Assembly (NCBI RefSeq): GCF_017874425.1
Contig: NZ_JAGGLL010000007.1
Location: 62,001-126,000 of the forward strand
Source: Clostridium punense
GTDB lineage: Bacteria; Bacillota; Clostridia; Clostridiales; Clostridiaceae
DNA length: 64,000 nucleotides
Direction: 5' to 3'
Below the pieces are notes generated by a model, which had not been told where the DNA came from, searched no databases, and saw only the letters and a list, made by a program, of their open reading frames with translations. Positions 1 through 8,955 of the stretch are shown here, in pieces. The position numbers and the translations under genes are program-made. Position 1 is the stretch's first letter; each line of letters begins with the position of its first letter.

Positions 1-3
1 ATT

Positions 4-2004
4 ATGACAGAAAAAATAGAAGAAAGGCCTATTTTAATGGAGAAAAAAACAGTTTCAATGGGGGAAATCCTTATTTCAAAGAAAGACATTAATCTTTTTC
101 ATAAAGGTACCCATTATGAAAGCTATAAGTTTATGGGAGCCCATGATAGAAAAGAAAATAATCGAAAAGGGTATAGGTTTACTCTGTGGGCCCCAAATGC
201 AAAGAAAGTAGGGGTGGTTGGAGATTTTAATCAATGGAACGGAGATAACCATCCTATGGAAAAAGTAAACGAAGCAGGAATTTGGACTTTATTTATACCA
301 GGTTTAAAAGAAAATCAATTATATAAATATGAAATTTTAACAAAAGAGGGAAGGAAATTATTAAAGGCAGATCCCTATGGACTCCTTTCAGAGAAACGAC
401 CCAATACTGCATCAGTTACTGTAAAACATTGTGAGTATAGCTGGAAGGATTATACTTGGATGGAACATAGACAGGGCGGGAGCTTACACTGCCGCCCGGT
501 AAATATCTATGAAATTCATTTAGGTTCTTGGAAAAGAAACCAAAATGGAGAGTTTTTATCTTATAGAGAAATAGCTAAGGAACTACCTAGCTATGCAAAA
601 GAGATGGGATATACACATATTGAAATAATGCCTGTAATGGAGCATCCCTTAGATGATTCTTGGGGTTATCAGGTAACAGGATATTATGCTCCGACTAGTA
701 GATTTGGTACACCCAGGGACTTAAAGTATCTTGTGGATTGTTGTCATAGAAAAGGCATAGGTGTTATTTTGGATTGGGTACCAGGGCACTTTTGTAAAGA
801 TGCTCATGGCTTATTTAAATTTGATGGCACCAGCCTCTATGAATATGAGGATCCTAAAAAATCTGAAAATTTAGGGTGGGGAGCAGCAAATTTTGATTTA
901 GGTAAACCTGAGGTGAGAAGTTTCTTAATATCCAATGCTCTTTATTGGCTGAGGGAGTTTCATGTTGATGGTCTTAGAATGGATGCAGTAGCTAATATGC
1001 TTTACTTAGATTACTGTAAAAAACCAGGACAATGGACTCCTAATAAAAATGGGGGAAATGAGAATTTAGAAGCCAAGGATTTTTTGCAGCAGCTTAATGA
1101 GGCAATTTCCAAGGAGTTCCCTGATATTCTTACAATTGCAGAGGAGTCTACCACTTGGCCTCATATTACAGGAAAAGTAGAAGAAGGTGGACTTGGTTAT
1201 ACCTATAAGTGGAATATGGGGTGGATGAACGATACGTTAAAGTATATGCAATTAGATCCTATTTATAGGCCATATAATCATAAATTATTAACTTTTTCAT
1301 TAATGTATGCTTACTCAGAACAGTTTGTTCTTCCTATTTCTCATGACGAAGTAGTTCATGGGAAGAAGTCCTTGGTAGATAAAATGTGGGGAGATTATTG
1401 GAATAAGTTTGCTGGATTCAGAGCTTTTCTTGGATATATGTACTGTCACCCAGGAAAGAAAACCTTATTCATGGGAAATGAGTTTGCTCAATTTATTGAG
1501 TGGAGATTTAATGAGGAATTAGAGTGGCACTTGATAAATTTAGATATGCATAAAAAAGCCCAAGACTTTGTAAAAAAATTAAATAAGTTTTATAGAAATC
1601 ATTGTGCTTTATGGAACCTAGACTCAAATCCTGAAGGATTTCAGTGGATAGATGTAGATAATTGTAATCAAAGTATCATAGTTTTTATGCGTAAGTCATA
1701 TGATGTTAAGGATACCTTAGTAGTAGTTTGCAATTTTACTCCTGTGGTTTACTATGACTACAAAATAGGGGTCCCTTACAGAGGTACCTATGAAGAAGTG
1801 TTAAATACAGATAGCAAGGACTTTGGAGGATCAGGGCAAGTGATGGATGAGATTTTATTTTCACAGGATGAACCTTGGCACAATCAGAAATACTCAATTA
1901 CAGTAAAGGTTCCTCCAATGGCAACTATGATTTTAAAAATGGAAAATATTGATAGTGAAGGCTTAAAAAGCAGAGTTCAAATGAAATTATCTTTAGTAGA
2001 GTAG
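4..2004 (+). CDS. glgB: 1,4-alpha-glucan branching enzyme (GH13)
   Basis: Makes the alpha-1,6 branches of glycogen by moving alpha-1,4 chains, in the cytoplasm. An N-terminal CBM48-like domain (about residues 50-140, with FTLWAPNAKKV and GDFNQWNG) precedes a GH13 barrel. The four conserved regions are visible: DWVPGHF (D257), GLRMDAV (nucleophile D327), IAEES (acid E380) and SHDEVVHGK (H447-D448). The 666 residues fit the family. Only three bases lie upstream of the ATG, so no ribosome site can be seen and the true start could be outside the window. It heads a same-strand glycogen cluster, 329 bp before glgC. A hairpin-prone GC-rich patch (GGGCGG/CCGCCC, about 474-498) lies inside the gene. 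Confidence 0.95.
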   Translation: MTEKIEERPILMEKKTVSMGEILISKKDINLFHKGTHYESYKFMGAHDRKENNRKGYRFTLWAPNAKKVGVVGDFNQWNGDNHPMEKVNEAGIWTLFIPGLKENQLYKYEILTKEGRKLLKADPYGLLSEKRPNTASVTVKHCEYSWKDYTWMEHRQGGSLHCRPVNIYEIHLGSWKRNQNGEFLSYREIAKELPSYAKEMGYTHIEIMPVMEHPLDDSWGYQVTGYYAPTSRFGTPRDLKYLVDCCHRKGIGVILDWVPGHFCKDAHGLFKFDGTSLYEYEDPKKSENLGWGAANFDLGKPEVRSFLISNALYWLREFHVDGLRMDAVANMLYLDYCKKPGQWTPNKNGGNENLEAKDFLQQLNEAISKEFPDILTIAEESTTWPHITGKVEEGGLGYTYKWNMGWMNDTLKYMQLDPIYRPYNHKLLTFSLMYAYSEQFVLPISHDEVVHGKKSLVDKMWGDYWNKFAGFRAFLGYMYCHPGKKTLFMGNEFAQFIEWRFNEELEWHLINLDMHKKAQDFVKKLNKFYRNHCALWNLDSNPEGFQWIDVDNCNQSIIVFMRKSYDVKDTLVVVCNFTPVVYYDYKIGVPYRGTYEEVLNTDSKDFGGSGQVMDEILFSQDEPWHNQKYSITVKVPPMATMILKMENIDSEGLKSRVQMKLSLVE

Positions 2005-2333
2005 AACCTTACTAAAGGTAAAGAGAACTATATATTCTAATAAAGTTTGTAGTTTTAAGATTATGTTAAAGTTACTTTGATAATTGTTGAATGAATTTTC
2101 ATTATAGGGAACCAAAGTCAAGACCTACCCAAAATCACTACCTTGGTTCCTTTCAAGTTTTTTGAACATTAAATTTATGCTTAATAGGATAAATTTTTAC
2201 AAGAGGAGCCTATAATAAAAAATTATAATGGCTTAGGTACGAACTTTTATTTTTTAGCATAATATATAAACTTGTTTTAATCAATGATGTGAATATGTCA
2301 TAGAAATAATGCTAGATAAGGTGGGGTGGTTAT
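2005..2333. other. glgB-glgC spacer
   Basis: This 329-bp AT-rich spacer holds one clear structure, the GGGAACC-type hairpin at 2107-2151. A weaker hairpin lies near 2203-2235 (GCCTATAAT paired with ATTATAATGGC, with a bulge). The glgC ribosome site (AAGGTGGGG) lies just before 2334. I see no gene. The gap suggests that glgB and glgC may be separate transcripts or joined by read-through. Confidence 0.6.
2107..2151. repeat. GGGAACC-type hairpin, copy A
   Basis: The left arm GGGAACCAA (2107-2115) pairs with TTGGTTCCT (2143-2151), with one G-T pair at the base. TTTC and a short T-run (2158-2163) follow. It lies 100 bp after glgB and could end or stabilise its transcript. It resembles three other hairpins near 36519, 50384 and 57012 in arm sequence and overall size. 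Confidence 0.5.
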
Positions 2334-3533
2334 ATGGTTAAAAAGGAAATAGTGGCGATGATATTAGCTGGTGGGAAAGGCACAAGACTTGGTGCACTTA
2401 CAAGAAAGTTAGCAAAACCAGCGGTTTACTTTGGGGGGAAATACAGAATAATAGATTTTCCCTTAAGCAATTGTGCCAATTCTCATATTAATACAGTGGG
2501 AGTTTTAACTCAGTATGAATCTATAGTGTTAAATTCTCATATCGGAGTTGGTTCTAATTGGGGCTTAAACACCTCTAAAGGAAGAGTTACAGTACTTCCT
2601 CCAAGAGAAACAGAACAGGGGGGAGAGTGGTATAAGGGTACAGCAGATGCAATTTATCAAAATAGAGATTTTATCACCTCTTTTAACCCAGAATACGTGC
2701 TAATTTTATCAGGAGATCACATATATAAAATGGATTATTCTGCCATGCTAGACTTTCACAAGGAAAGAGAAGCAGATGCTACCATTGCAGTTATAGAAGT
2801 TCCCTTAGAAGAGGCGTCAAGGTTTGGAATCATGAATACAAAAGAAGATGGAACTATTTATGAGTTTGATGAGAAACCAAGGGTTCCAAAGAGTAATTTA
2901 GCTTCCATGGGAATTTACATTTTTAATTGGAAAACTTTAAATGAGTTTTTAAACGAGGATGCTAGGGATTTGGGATCTCATCATGACTTTGGAAAAAATA
3001 TAATTCCAAAAATGCTTGGCGCTGATAAAAAAATGCTCGCATATAGCTTTCAGGGATATTGGAAGGATGTAGGAACCATTGAAAGTCTTTGGGAGGCTAA
3101 TATGGATTTATTAAAAGAAAATCCAGAGTTAGATTTGTATGATTCAAATTGGAGAATTTATTCTGATAATGTAGAGTGTCCTCCACAGTATGTGGCACAG
3201 GAGGCCAAAGTCAGCAATTCCATGATTAATCAAGGGTGCAATATTAATGGAGAAGTGACTAATTCAATATTATTTTCAAAGGTTTATGTGGGGAAGGGTG
3301 CAATTATTAAGGATTCCATCATCATGCCTGAAGCATATATAGAAGAAGGAGCTGTCATAGAAAAGGCCATTATAGACAGTGGCATGGTCATAGAGAGAAA
3401 TTCTAGGATTGGGGATAGTACTGGAGAAGAAATTGTTCTCATGAGCCTAAAAGAAGAGGATAATAATGAATGCTTTAATCCTCAAGAAGAATTTATAAGT
3501 CCAAAAGAAATTGCTTGTATATGTAGTGTATAG
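2334..3533 (+). CDS. glgC: glucose-1-phosphate adenylyltransferase, catalytic subunit
   Basis: Makes ADP-glucose and pyrophosphate from glucose-1-phosphate and ATP, the committed step of bacterial glycogen synthesis. Visible motifs are the nucleotide-binding AGGKGTRL near the N terminus (residues 12-19), [15 protein letters not shown] and GYWKDVGTI. The C-terminal third reads as a left-handed beta-helix (repeated NSI, KDSI and GAVI turns), as expected for this family. The 399 residues are typical. The ATG follows AAGGTGGGG. It lies 37 bp before glgD, and the pair probably forms a mixed oligomer as in other Firmicutes. Confidence 0.95.
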   Translation: MVKKEIVAMILAGGKGTRLGALTRKLAKPAVYFGGKYRIIDFPLSNCANSHINTVGVLTQYESIVLNSHIGVGSNWGLNTSKGRVTVLPPRETEQGGEWYKGTADAIYQNRDFITSFNPEYVLILSGDHIYKMDYSAMLDFHKEREADATIAVIEVPLEEASRFGIMNTKEDGTIYEFDEKPRVPKSNLASMGIYIFNWKTLNEFLNEDARDLGSHHDFGKNIIPKMLGADKKMLAYSFQGYWKDVGTIESLWEANMDLLKENPELDLYDSNWRIYSDNVECPPQYVAQEAKVSNSMINQGCNINGEVTNSILFSKVYVGKGAIIKDSIIMPEAYIEEGAVIEKAIIDSGMVIERNSRIGDSTGEEIVLMSLKEEDNNECFNPQEEFISPKEIACICSV

Positions 3534-3570
3534 AAGCATTAACCCTTTCAATATTTAAGGAGGATTTCGC

Positions 3571-4686
3571 ATGAAGGATGTTATGGGAATAATTAATTTA
3601 CATGATAATGGAACAAATATAAAGGAATTAACCAATCACAGACCAATAGCAGCTATACCTTTTTTAGGTAGATATAGAATAATAGATTTTGTACTTTCTA
3701 ACATGGTGAATTCAGGGATATTTAATGTGGGAGTATTTATTCAAGAAAAGCCAAGACCATTGACAGAACACCTTAGCAGTGGAGAGCCTTGGGATTTAAA
3801 CAGAAAAAAAGATGGGCTTTTTCTATTTTATCCTTATTACAATTCATCAAATAGCCTTTACATGACAGAGATTAAAAGTCTTAAGGATAATATTGAATAC
3901 ATCGAAAATAGCACTCAAAAATATGTAATTATAGCTCCAAGTTACATGATTTGCAATATGGATTACAATGAGGCTATAAATTATCATAAACAGTCTAAGG
4001 GTGATATTACAGTAGTCTATAAGAAGGTTAATAATGCAAGGGAAGATTTTTTAGGCTGCGACACTTTAGATGTAGATAAGGAAGGCAGAATAATTGGATT
4101 ATCTATAAACAAAGGAGATTGCGACGAAAAAAATATCTCTATGGAAATGTATATTATGAAAAAAGATTTTTTAATAAAGCTTATAAACAAGGCTTTAGAG
4201 CTTAGTGCATTATACTCCTTAAAAGATACTGTAACTTATTTTCATAGAGAAATTAAAATAAATACTTTTCAGTATGATGGTTATTTAGAGTGCATAAATT
4301 CTATTAGTGCATATTTTGCTAAAAGCCTGGAGCTTTTAAATATTGAGAAAGCCAAGGCGCTTTTTAAGGAAGATAAGCCAATATATACAATTACAAAAAA
4401 TAATGCTCCAACAAAATATGGAAAGGATGCTAAAGTTAAAAATTCTTATATTGCCAATGGAGCAATTATAGAAGGCACTGTAGAGAATAGCATAGTGTTT
4501 AGGGGAGTAAAAGTGGAAAAAGGTGCATTAGTTAAAAACTCCATACTTATGCCTCAATGTCGTATCGGTGAAGGTGTATATATGGAAAATGCTATTGCGG
4601 ATAAAAATTCTGTGATTTCTAGGGTGAAAAATGTTGTAGGAATTTATGGAGAACCAATAGTATTAGAAAAGAATAGTATAGTATAA
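3571..4686 (+). CDS. glgD: GlgD, non-catalytic GlgC paralogue
   Basis: A paralogue of GlgC that acts as the regulatory partner subunit in Firmicutes ADP-glucose pyrophosphorylases. The fold is kept (GRYRIIDFVLSNMVNSG matches [17 protein letters not shown] of GlgC, and the beta-helix end is present). The catalytic glycine-rich loop is lost, with NLHDNGTNIKEL where GlgC has [11 protein letters not shown]. The SGDH motif is also replaced (PSYMICNMDY). It is 371 residues long with a strong AAGGAGG site before the ATG. It lies 37 bp after glgC and 18 bp before the glgA start, so it is almost certainly co-transcribed with both. Confidence 0.92.
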   Translation: MKDVMGIINLHDNGTNIKELTNHRPIAAIPFLGRYRIIDFVLSNMVNSGIFNVGVFIQEKPRPLTEHLSSGEPWDLNRKKDGLFLFYPYYNSSNSLYMTEIKSLKDNIEYIENSTQKYVIIAPSYMICNMDYNEAINYHKQSKGDITVVYKKVNNAREDFLGCDTLDVDKEGRIIGLSINKGDCDEKNISMEMYIMKKDFLIKLINKALELSALYSLKDTVTYFHREIKINTFQYDGYLECINSISAYFAKSLELLNIEKAKALFKEDKPIYTITKNNAPTKYGKDAKVKNSYIANGAIIEGTVENSIVFRGVKVEKGALVKNSILMPQCRIGEGVYMENAIADKNSVISRVKNVVGIYGEPIVLEKNSIV

Positions 4687-4704
4687 AAAAAAGGGGACTT
4701 GATA

Positions 4705-6138
4705 ATGAAAGTATTATTCGTTGCATCAGAGTGTGATCCTTTTATTAAAACTGGAGGACTTGGAGATGTAGTATATTCACTTCCTAAATACCTTAATAAA
4801 ATAGGTGTGGAAGCTAGGGTGGTAATACCCAACTATAGTGATATAAAAGTGAACTTTAAATCTAAAATGAAATTTATAAAGAGCTTTAAAGTTCCAATGA
4901 GTTGGAGAAGTCAATATTGTGGGGTTTTACAATATGAAGAAGGTGGAGTTACTTACTACTTCATAGATAATGAGTACTATTTTAAAAGACAGGGGATTTA
5001 TGGCTTTTATGACGATGGGGAGAGGTTTTCTTTTTTTGATAGAGCAGTAATGACTATGATTAAGGAAATTGATTTTAAACCTGATGTAATTCACTGTCAT
5101 GATTGGCATACTGGTATGATTCCAGTACTTTATAAAAATGAATTTATATCTGATCCTTTTTATAGGCATATAAAAACAATTTACACCATACACAATTTGT
5201 TATTTCAAGGTGTATTTCCTCCAGAAGTTTTAGGAGATTTGTTAAACCTAACAGATCATTTATATTATAACGGTAGCGTAGAGTTTTATGGCTGTAGCAG
5301 TTTTATGAAAGGTGGCATTAATTACTCAGATAAGATAACTACTGTAAGTGATACCTATGCTAAGGAGATTCAAACGCCCTTATATGGCGAGAGGTTAGAT
5401 GGGCTATTAAGGTATAAGAGTGAAGAACTGATTGGAATTGTAAATGGCATAGATTATAGCACCTATAATCCAGAAACTGATGGATATATTTATAAGAAAT
5501 ACAATACTACCACTTTAAATAATAAGGTGGTAAACAAATTAAGACTTCAAGAAGAGCTAGGATTAGGTGTTAGTAAAGACACTCCAATGGTTGCTATAGT
5601 TTCAAGACTAGTAAAGCAAAAGGGAATTAACATACTAATACCAATTTTAGATATTCTTTTGGAAAAGGATATACAGCTTGTTATCCTTGGTACAGGGGAT
5701 AGGGAGTATGAAGAGCATTTTAGTAATTTACAATCTAGGTATCCTAAAAAGGTATCTGCTAAGCTTACCTTTAATAATGGTCTTGCCCATAAGATTTATG
5801 CAGCCTCGGATATGTTCTTAATGCCATCCCTATTTGAACCCTGTGGTCTTGGACAACTAATTGCCCTAAGATATGGCTCTCTTCCTATTGTGAGAGAAAC
5901 AGGTGGTCTTAAGGACACTGTTACTTCCTATAATGAAGAAAGCCATGAGGGGAATGGATTTACCTTTGGACCCTATAATTCTCAAGATCTTTTATACACC
6001 ATAGAAAGAGCGTTAAGTTTCTATGGAAATAAGGAAATTTGGAGCAGCATAGTAAGAAAGGCTATGGAACAAGATAATAGCTGGGAGACCTCAGCATACA
6101 AATATAGAGAGTTGTATGAGGAATTAACTGAAAAATAA
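4705..6138 (+). CDS. glgA: glycogen synthase (GT5, ADP-glucose)
   Basis: Elongates alpha-1,4-glucan from ADP-glucose. The N terminus MKVLFVASECDPFIKTGGLGDV carries the KTGGL substrate-binding motif. The C-terminal half carries VSRLVKQKG and PSLFEPCGLGQL, with the conserved glutamate of the GT-B fold. I choose the ATG at 4705, which gives the usual MKVLF start (477 residues) after AAGGGGA, over the in-frame TTG six bases earlier. It follows glgD by 18 bp and is followed by 111 bp before glgP. Confidence 0.94.
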   Translation: MKVLFVASECDPFIKTGGLGDVVYSLPKYLNKIGVEARVVIPNYSDIKVNFKSKMKFIKSFKVPMSWRSQYCGVLQYEEGGVTYYFIDNEYYFKRQGIYGFYDDGERFSFFDRAVMTMIKEIDFKPDVIHCHDWHTGMIPVLYKNEFISDPFYRHIKTIYTIHNLLFQGVFPPEVLGDLLNLTDHLYYNGSVEFYGCSSFMKGGINYSDKITTVSDTYAKEIQTPLYGERLDGLLRYKSEELIGIVNGIDYSTYNPETDGYIYKKYNTTTLNNKVVNKLRLQEELGLGVSKDTPMVAIVSRLVKQKGINILIPILDILLEKDIQLVILGTGDREYEEHFSNLQSRYPKKVSAKLTFNNGLAHKIYAASDMFLMPSLFEPCGLGQLIALRYGSLPIVRETGGLKDTVTSYNEESHEGNGFTFGPYNSQDLLYTIERALSFYGNKEIWSSIVRKAMEQDNSWETSAYKYRELYEELTEK

Positions 6139-6249
6139 TATACTGAAAGTTTGTAGTTTTATAAGGAAGAATTTATAGTATGTACTTTTAAATAGTAAAA
6201 CAGGTATGTATTGTGTCATGTAAGCAATTAAACAGGAGGAGATCAAAGG

Positions 6250-8685
6250 GTGCTTTGTATATGCAAAGAAACTTTTAAGCAGGATTATGAACAAAAGTTT
6301 TTAGAGCTTTATGGTAAGGAACTAAAGGAAGGAACAGATTACCAAAGATATGAAGCTCTTGGAAGCTTAGTTAGAGATTATATTGCTAAGGAATGGCTTT
6401 CAACAGATAAGAAATATCATAGTTCAAAAGTTAAGCAGGTGTATTACTTCTCCATGGAATTTCTTTTAGGGAGGCTTTTAAGTTCTAGTCTTTTAAATTT
6501 AGGTATTAGAGATTTATGTAGAGAAGCCTTAGAAGAATTAAATATAGACTTAGAAGGGTTGGAAGAATTAGAAAATGACCAAGGTCTTGGGAATGGTGGA
6601 CTTGGAAGGTTAGCAGCCTGTTTTTTAGACTCCATGGCTTCCTTAAATATTCCGGGTCATGGCTGTGGTATAAGATATAAATATGGCTTTTTTCAGCAAA
6701 AAATATTAGAGGGTAGTCAGGTGGAATTCCCAGATAATTGGCTTAAGGAAAACAACGTGTGGGAAATTAAAAGATCGGATAAAGCTGTGGTTGTGAAATT
6801 TGGCGGCAGTGTAAAGATGGAAAGCCTTAAGGAGAGACTACTTTTTACCCATGTGAACTATGAACCAGTGCTAGCAGTTCCTTACGATACTCCAGTATTA
6901 GGCTATAAAAATGGCACTGTAAATACTCTAAGGCTTTGGAGTGCCGAACCTGTAGGAAATGATTTTGATTTTTCCACCTTCAGTAGGGGAGATTTTTTAA
7001 AGGCAATTGAATATAAAAATTCCATTGAAGCAATTTCCCAAGTATTATATCCAGATGATTCTATAGTAGAGGGAAGAATACTAAGACTTAAGCAGCAATA
7101 CTTTTTTGTTTCTGCGGGGATACAAAGTATTATTAAAAACTTTAAAAAGAATGGAAATTCTATTACGGATTTTGATGATAAGGTTTCTATTCATATTAAC
7201 GATACTCATCCAGCTCTTGCTATCCCTGAACTTATGAGAATACTTATGGATGAAGAGGGTTTAAGCTGGGAGGATGCTTGGAGAATTACAGAAAACACCA
7301 TTTCCTATACAAATCATACTATTTTATCTGAAGCTCTCGAGAAGTGGCCAGTGGATATTTTCAAAACTCTTCTTCCAAGGATTTATATGATTGTGGAGGA
7401 AATTAATGAAAGATTTTGTAGGTACCTTTGGAATAAGTATATTGGGCAGTGGCAGAAGATTTCAGAAATGGCTATCATAGCAGATGGGTTCATTAGAATG
7501 GCAAACCTAGCAATTGTAGGAAGCCACAGCGTTAATGGAGTAGCTAAGCTCCACACTGAGATACTAAAAAAACAGGTTATGGCTAATTTTTATTATAACT
7601 CGCCTCATAAGTTTAATAATAAGACTAATGGTATAACTCATCGAAGGTGGCTATTACAAGCAAATCCTCATCTTACAAAGCTGCTTTGTGAAACCATTGG
7701 AGAAAGTTTTATTTATCATCCTACTGATATGGAAAGGTTTGAAGCCTTTGCTGAGGACAAAGGAATTCATGAAAGACTATACCAAATAAAAAAGGAAAAT
7801 AAGATAAATTTAGCTAATTACATTAAAAAAAGCTGTGGATTAATAGTTGATACTAATTCTATTTTTGACGTCCAGGTTAAGCGAATTCACGCATACAAAA
7901 GACAGACACTCAATATCCTTCATGTCATAGACCTTTATAATAGATTATTAGAAAATCCAAATTTAGATATAACACCAAGAACATTTATTTTTGCAGGAAA
8001 AGCAGCTCCAGCATATCATTTAGCTAAAAATATAATAAAACTTATAAATGCTGTGGGTAAAAAAATCAATGAAGATAAGAGAATAAGAGATAAGATAAAA
8101 TTAGTTTTCTTAGAAAATTACAGGGTATCCCTTGCAGAAAAAATAATTCCAGCAGCTGATGTAAGTGAGCAAATTTCAACCACCACAAAAGAAGCTTCGG
8201 GCACAGGTAATATGAAGTTTATGATGAATGGAGCTGTAACCATTGCTACTTTAGATGGTGCAAATATTGAAATAAGGGATGAAGTAGGGGACGATAATAT
8301 TGTGATTTTTGGACTCACAGAACAGCAGGTATTAAATTACTACAAAAATGGAGGGTATAACTCCACAGAAGTGATGAGAAAGGATATAAGACTTCAAAAG
8401 GTCATGGATAGTCTTATTAATGGAACTTACTCTAAGGATCACAATGATTTTAGACCTATTTATGATGCTCTTATCACCTATAATGATGAATTCTTTGTTT
8501 TAAAGGATTTTAGTTCCTATTTGGAAGCACAAAGTAGAATAAATAGTTTGTATGAAGACTTTAGAACTTGGCAAAGGATGTCTGCAATTAACATCGCTCA
8601 TTCAGGGATTTTCTCTTCAGATAGAACCATAGAAGAATATGCCACGGGAATTTGGGGTTCTGGGTATTTATATAAAAACCTATAG
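6250..8685 (+). CDS. glgP: glycogen phosphorylase (GT35), glycogen-cluster copy
   Basis: Releases glucose-1-phosphate from the non-reducing ends of glycogen using phosphate and pyridoxal phosphate. The PLP loop EASGTGNMKFMMNG places the PLP lysine at K656, and the N-terminal motifs YYFSMEFLLGRLL and GLGNGGLGRLAACF are present. It is 811 residues long. The start is a GTG preceded by AGGAGGAG at 6234-6241. A second copy of 791 residues lies at 31672 in the maltodextrin cluster. Relative to that copy, this protein has an insertion near residues 185-200 (about VKFGGSVKMESLKERLLF), seen by comparing the two translations. Placement behind glgBCDA suggests a role on stored glycogen. Confidence 0.94.
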   Translation: MLCICKETFKQDYEQKFLELYGKELKEGTDYQRYEALGSLVRDYIAKEWLSTDKKYHSSKVKQVYYFSMEFLLGRLLSSSLLNLGIRDLCREALEELNIDLEGLEELENDQGLGNGGLGRLAACFLDSMASLNIPGHGCGIRYKYGFFQQKILEGSQVEFPDNWLKENNVWEIKRSDKAVVVKFGGSVKMESLKERLLFTHVNYEPVLAVPYDTPVLGYKNGTVNTLRLWSAEPVGNDFDFSTFSRGDFLKAIEYKNSIEAISQVLYPDDSIVEGRILRLKQQYFFVSAGIQSIIKNFKKNGNSITDFDDKVSIHINDTHPALAIPELMRILMDEEGLSWEDAWRITENTISYTNHTILSEALEKWPVDIFKTLLPRIYMIVEEINERFCRYLWNKYIGQWQKISEMAIIADGFIRMANLAIVGSHSVNGVAKLHTEILKKQVMANFYYNSPHKFNNKTNGITHRRWLLQANPHLTKLLCETIGESFIYHPTDMERFEAFAEDKGIHERLYQIKKENKINLANYIKKSCGLIVDTNSIFDVQVKRIHAYKRQTLNILHVIDLYNRLLENPNLDITPRTFIFAGKAAPAYHLAKNIIKLINAVGKKINEDKRIRDKIKLVFLENYRVSLAEKIIPAADVSEQISTTTKEASGTGNMKFMMNGAVTIATLDGANIEIRDEVGDDNIVIFGLTEQQVLNYYKNGGYNSTEVMRKDIRLQKVMDSLINGTYSKDHNDFRPIYDALITYNDEFFVLKDFSSYLEAQSRINSLYEDFRTWQRMSAINIAHSGIFSSDRTIEEYATGIWGSGYLYKNL

Positions 8686-8805
8686 GCCATAAACTTTTCA
8701 TAGCCATCAATTCCTTTGGGCGTTTCGAATGTTTTTATAAAAACCTATAGTTTAAAAACCATATAAATGAATATAAGGGTGTATTTTATAGGAACCTATA
8801 GGTTT
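8671..8805. repeat. CCTATAG repeats over the glgP stop codon
   Basis: The 15-mer TATAAAAACCTATAG occurs exactly at 8671-8685, where it contains the glgP stop codon, and again at 8736-8750. A third related block (TATAGGAACCTATAGG) lies near 8787-8802. The CCTATAGG core is self-complementary, so several alternative hairpins are possible in the 270-bp glgP-GH13 spacer. No other gene or site is seen there apart from the GGATGGTGA ribosome site of the next gene. Function unknown. Confidence 0.45.
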
Positions 8806-8955
8806 GAATTTCATTAAAATTTATATCTATAATAAAAGGCCTTATGACAATATAATACCCTATATTGATACAAGATCTATATTGTTACAGGATTTTAGCC
8901 TTGTAAAAGATTTTAGGAGTTATAACAGTTACAAAATTGAGGATGGTGATAAGTT

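Noticed and set aside
474-498. GGGCGG/CCGCCC hairpin within glgB
   Set aside because: No T-run, deep inside a conserved coding region; likely a codon effect, kept only as a note in the glgB entry.
2042-6161. 16-base match AAAGTTTGTAGTTTTA after glgB (2042) and after glgA (6146)
   Set aside because: In DNA this AT-rich, a few 16-base matches in 64 kb are expected by chance. The surrounding bases do not match.
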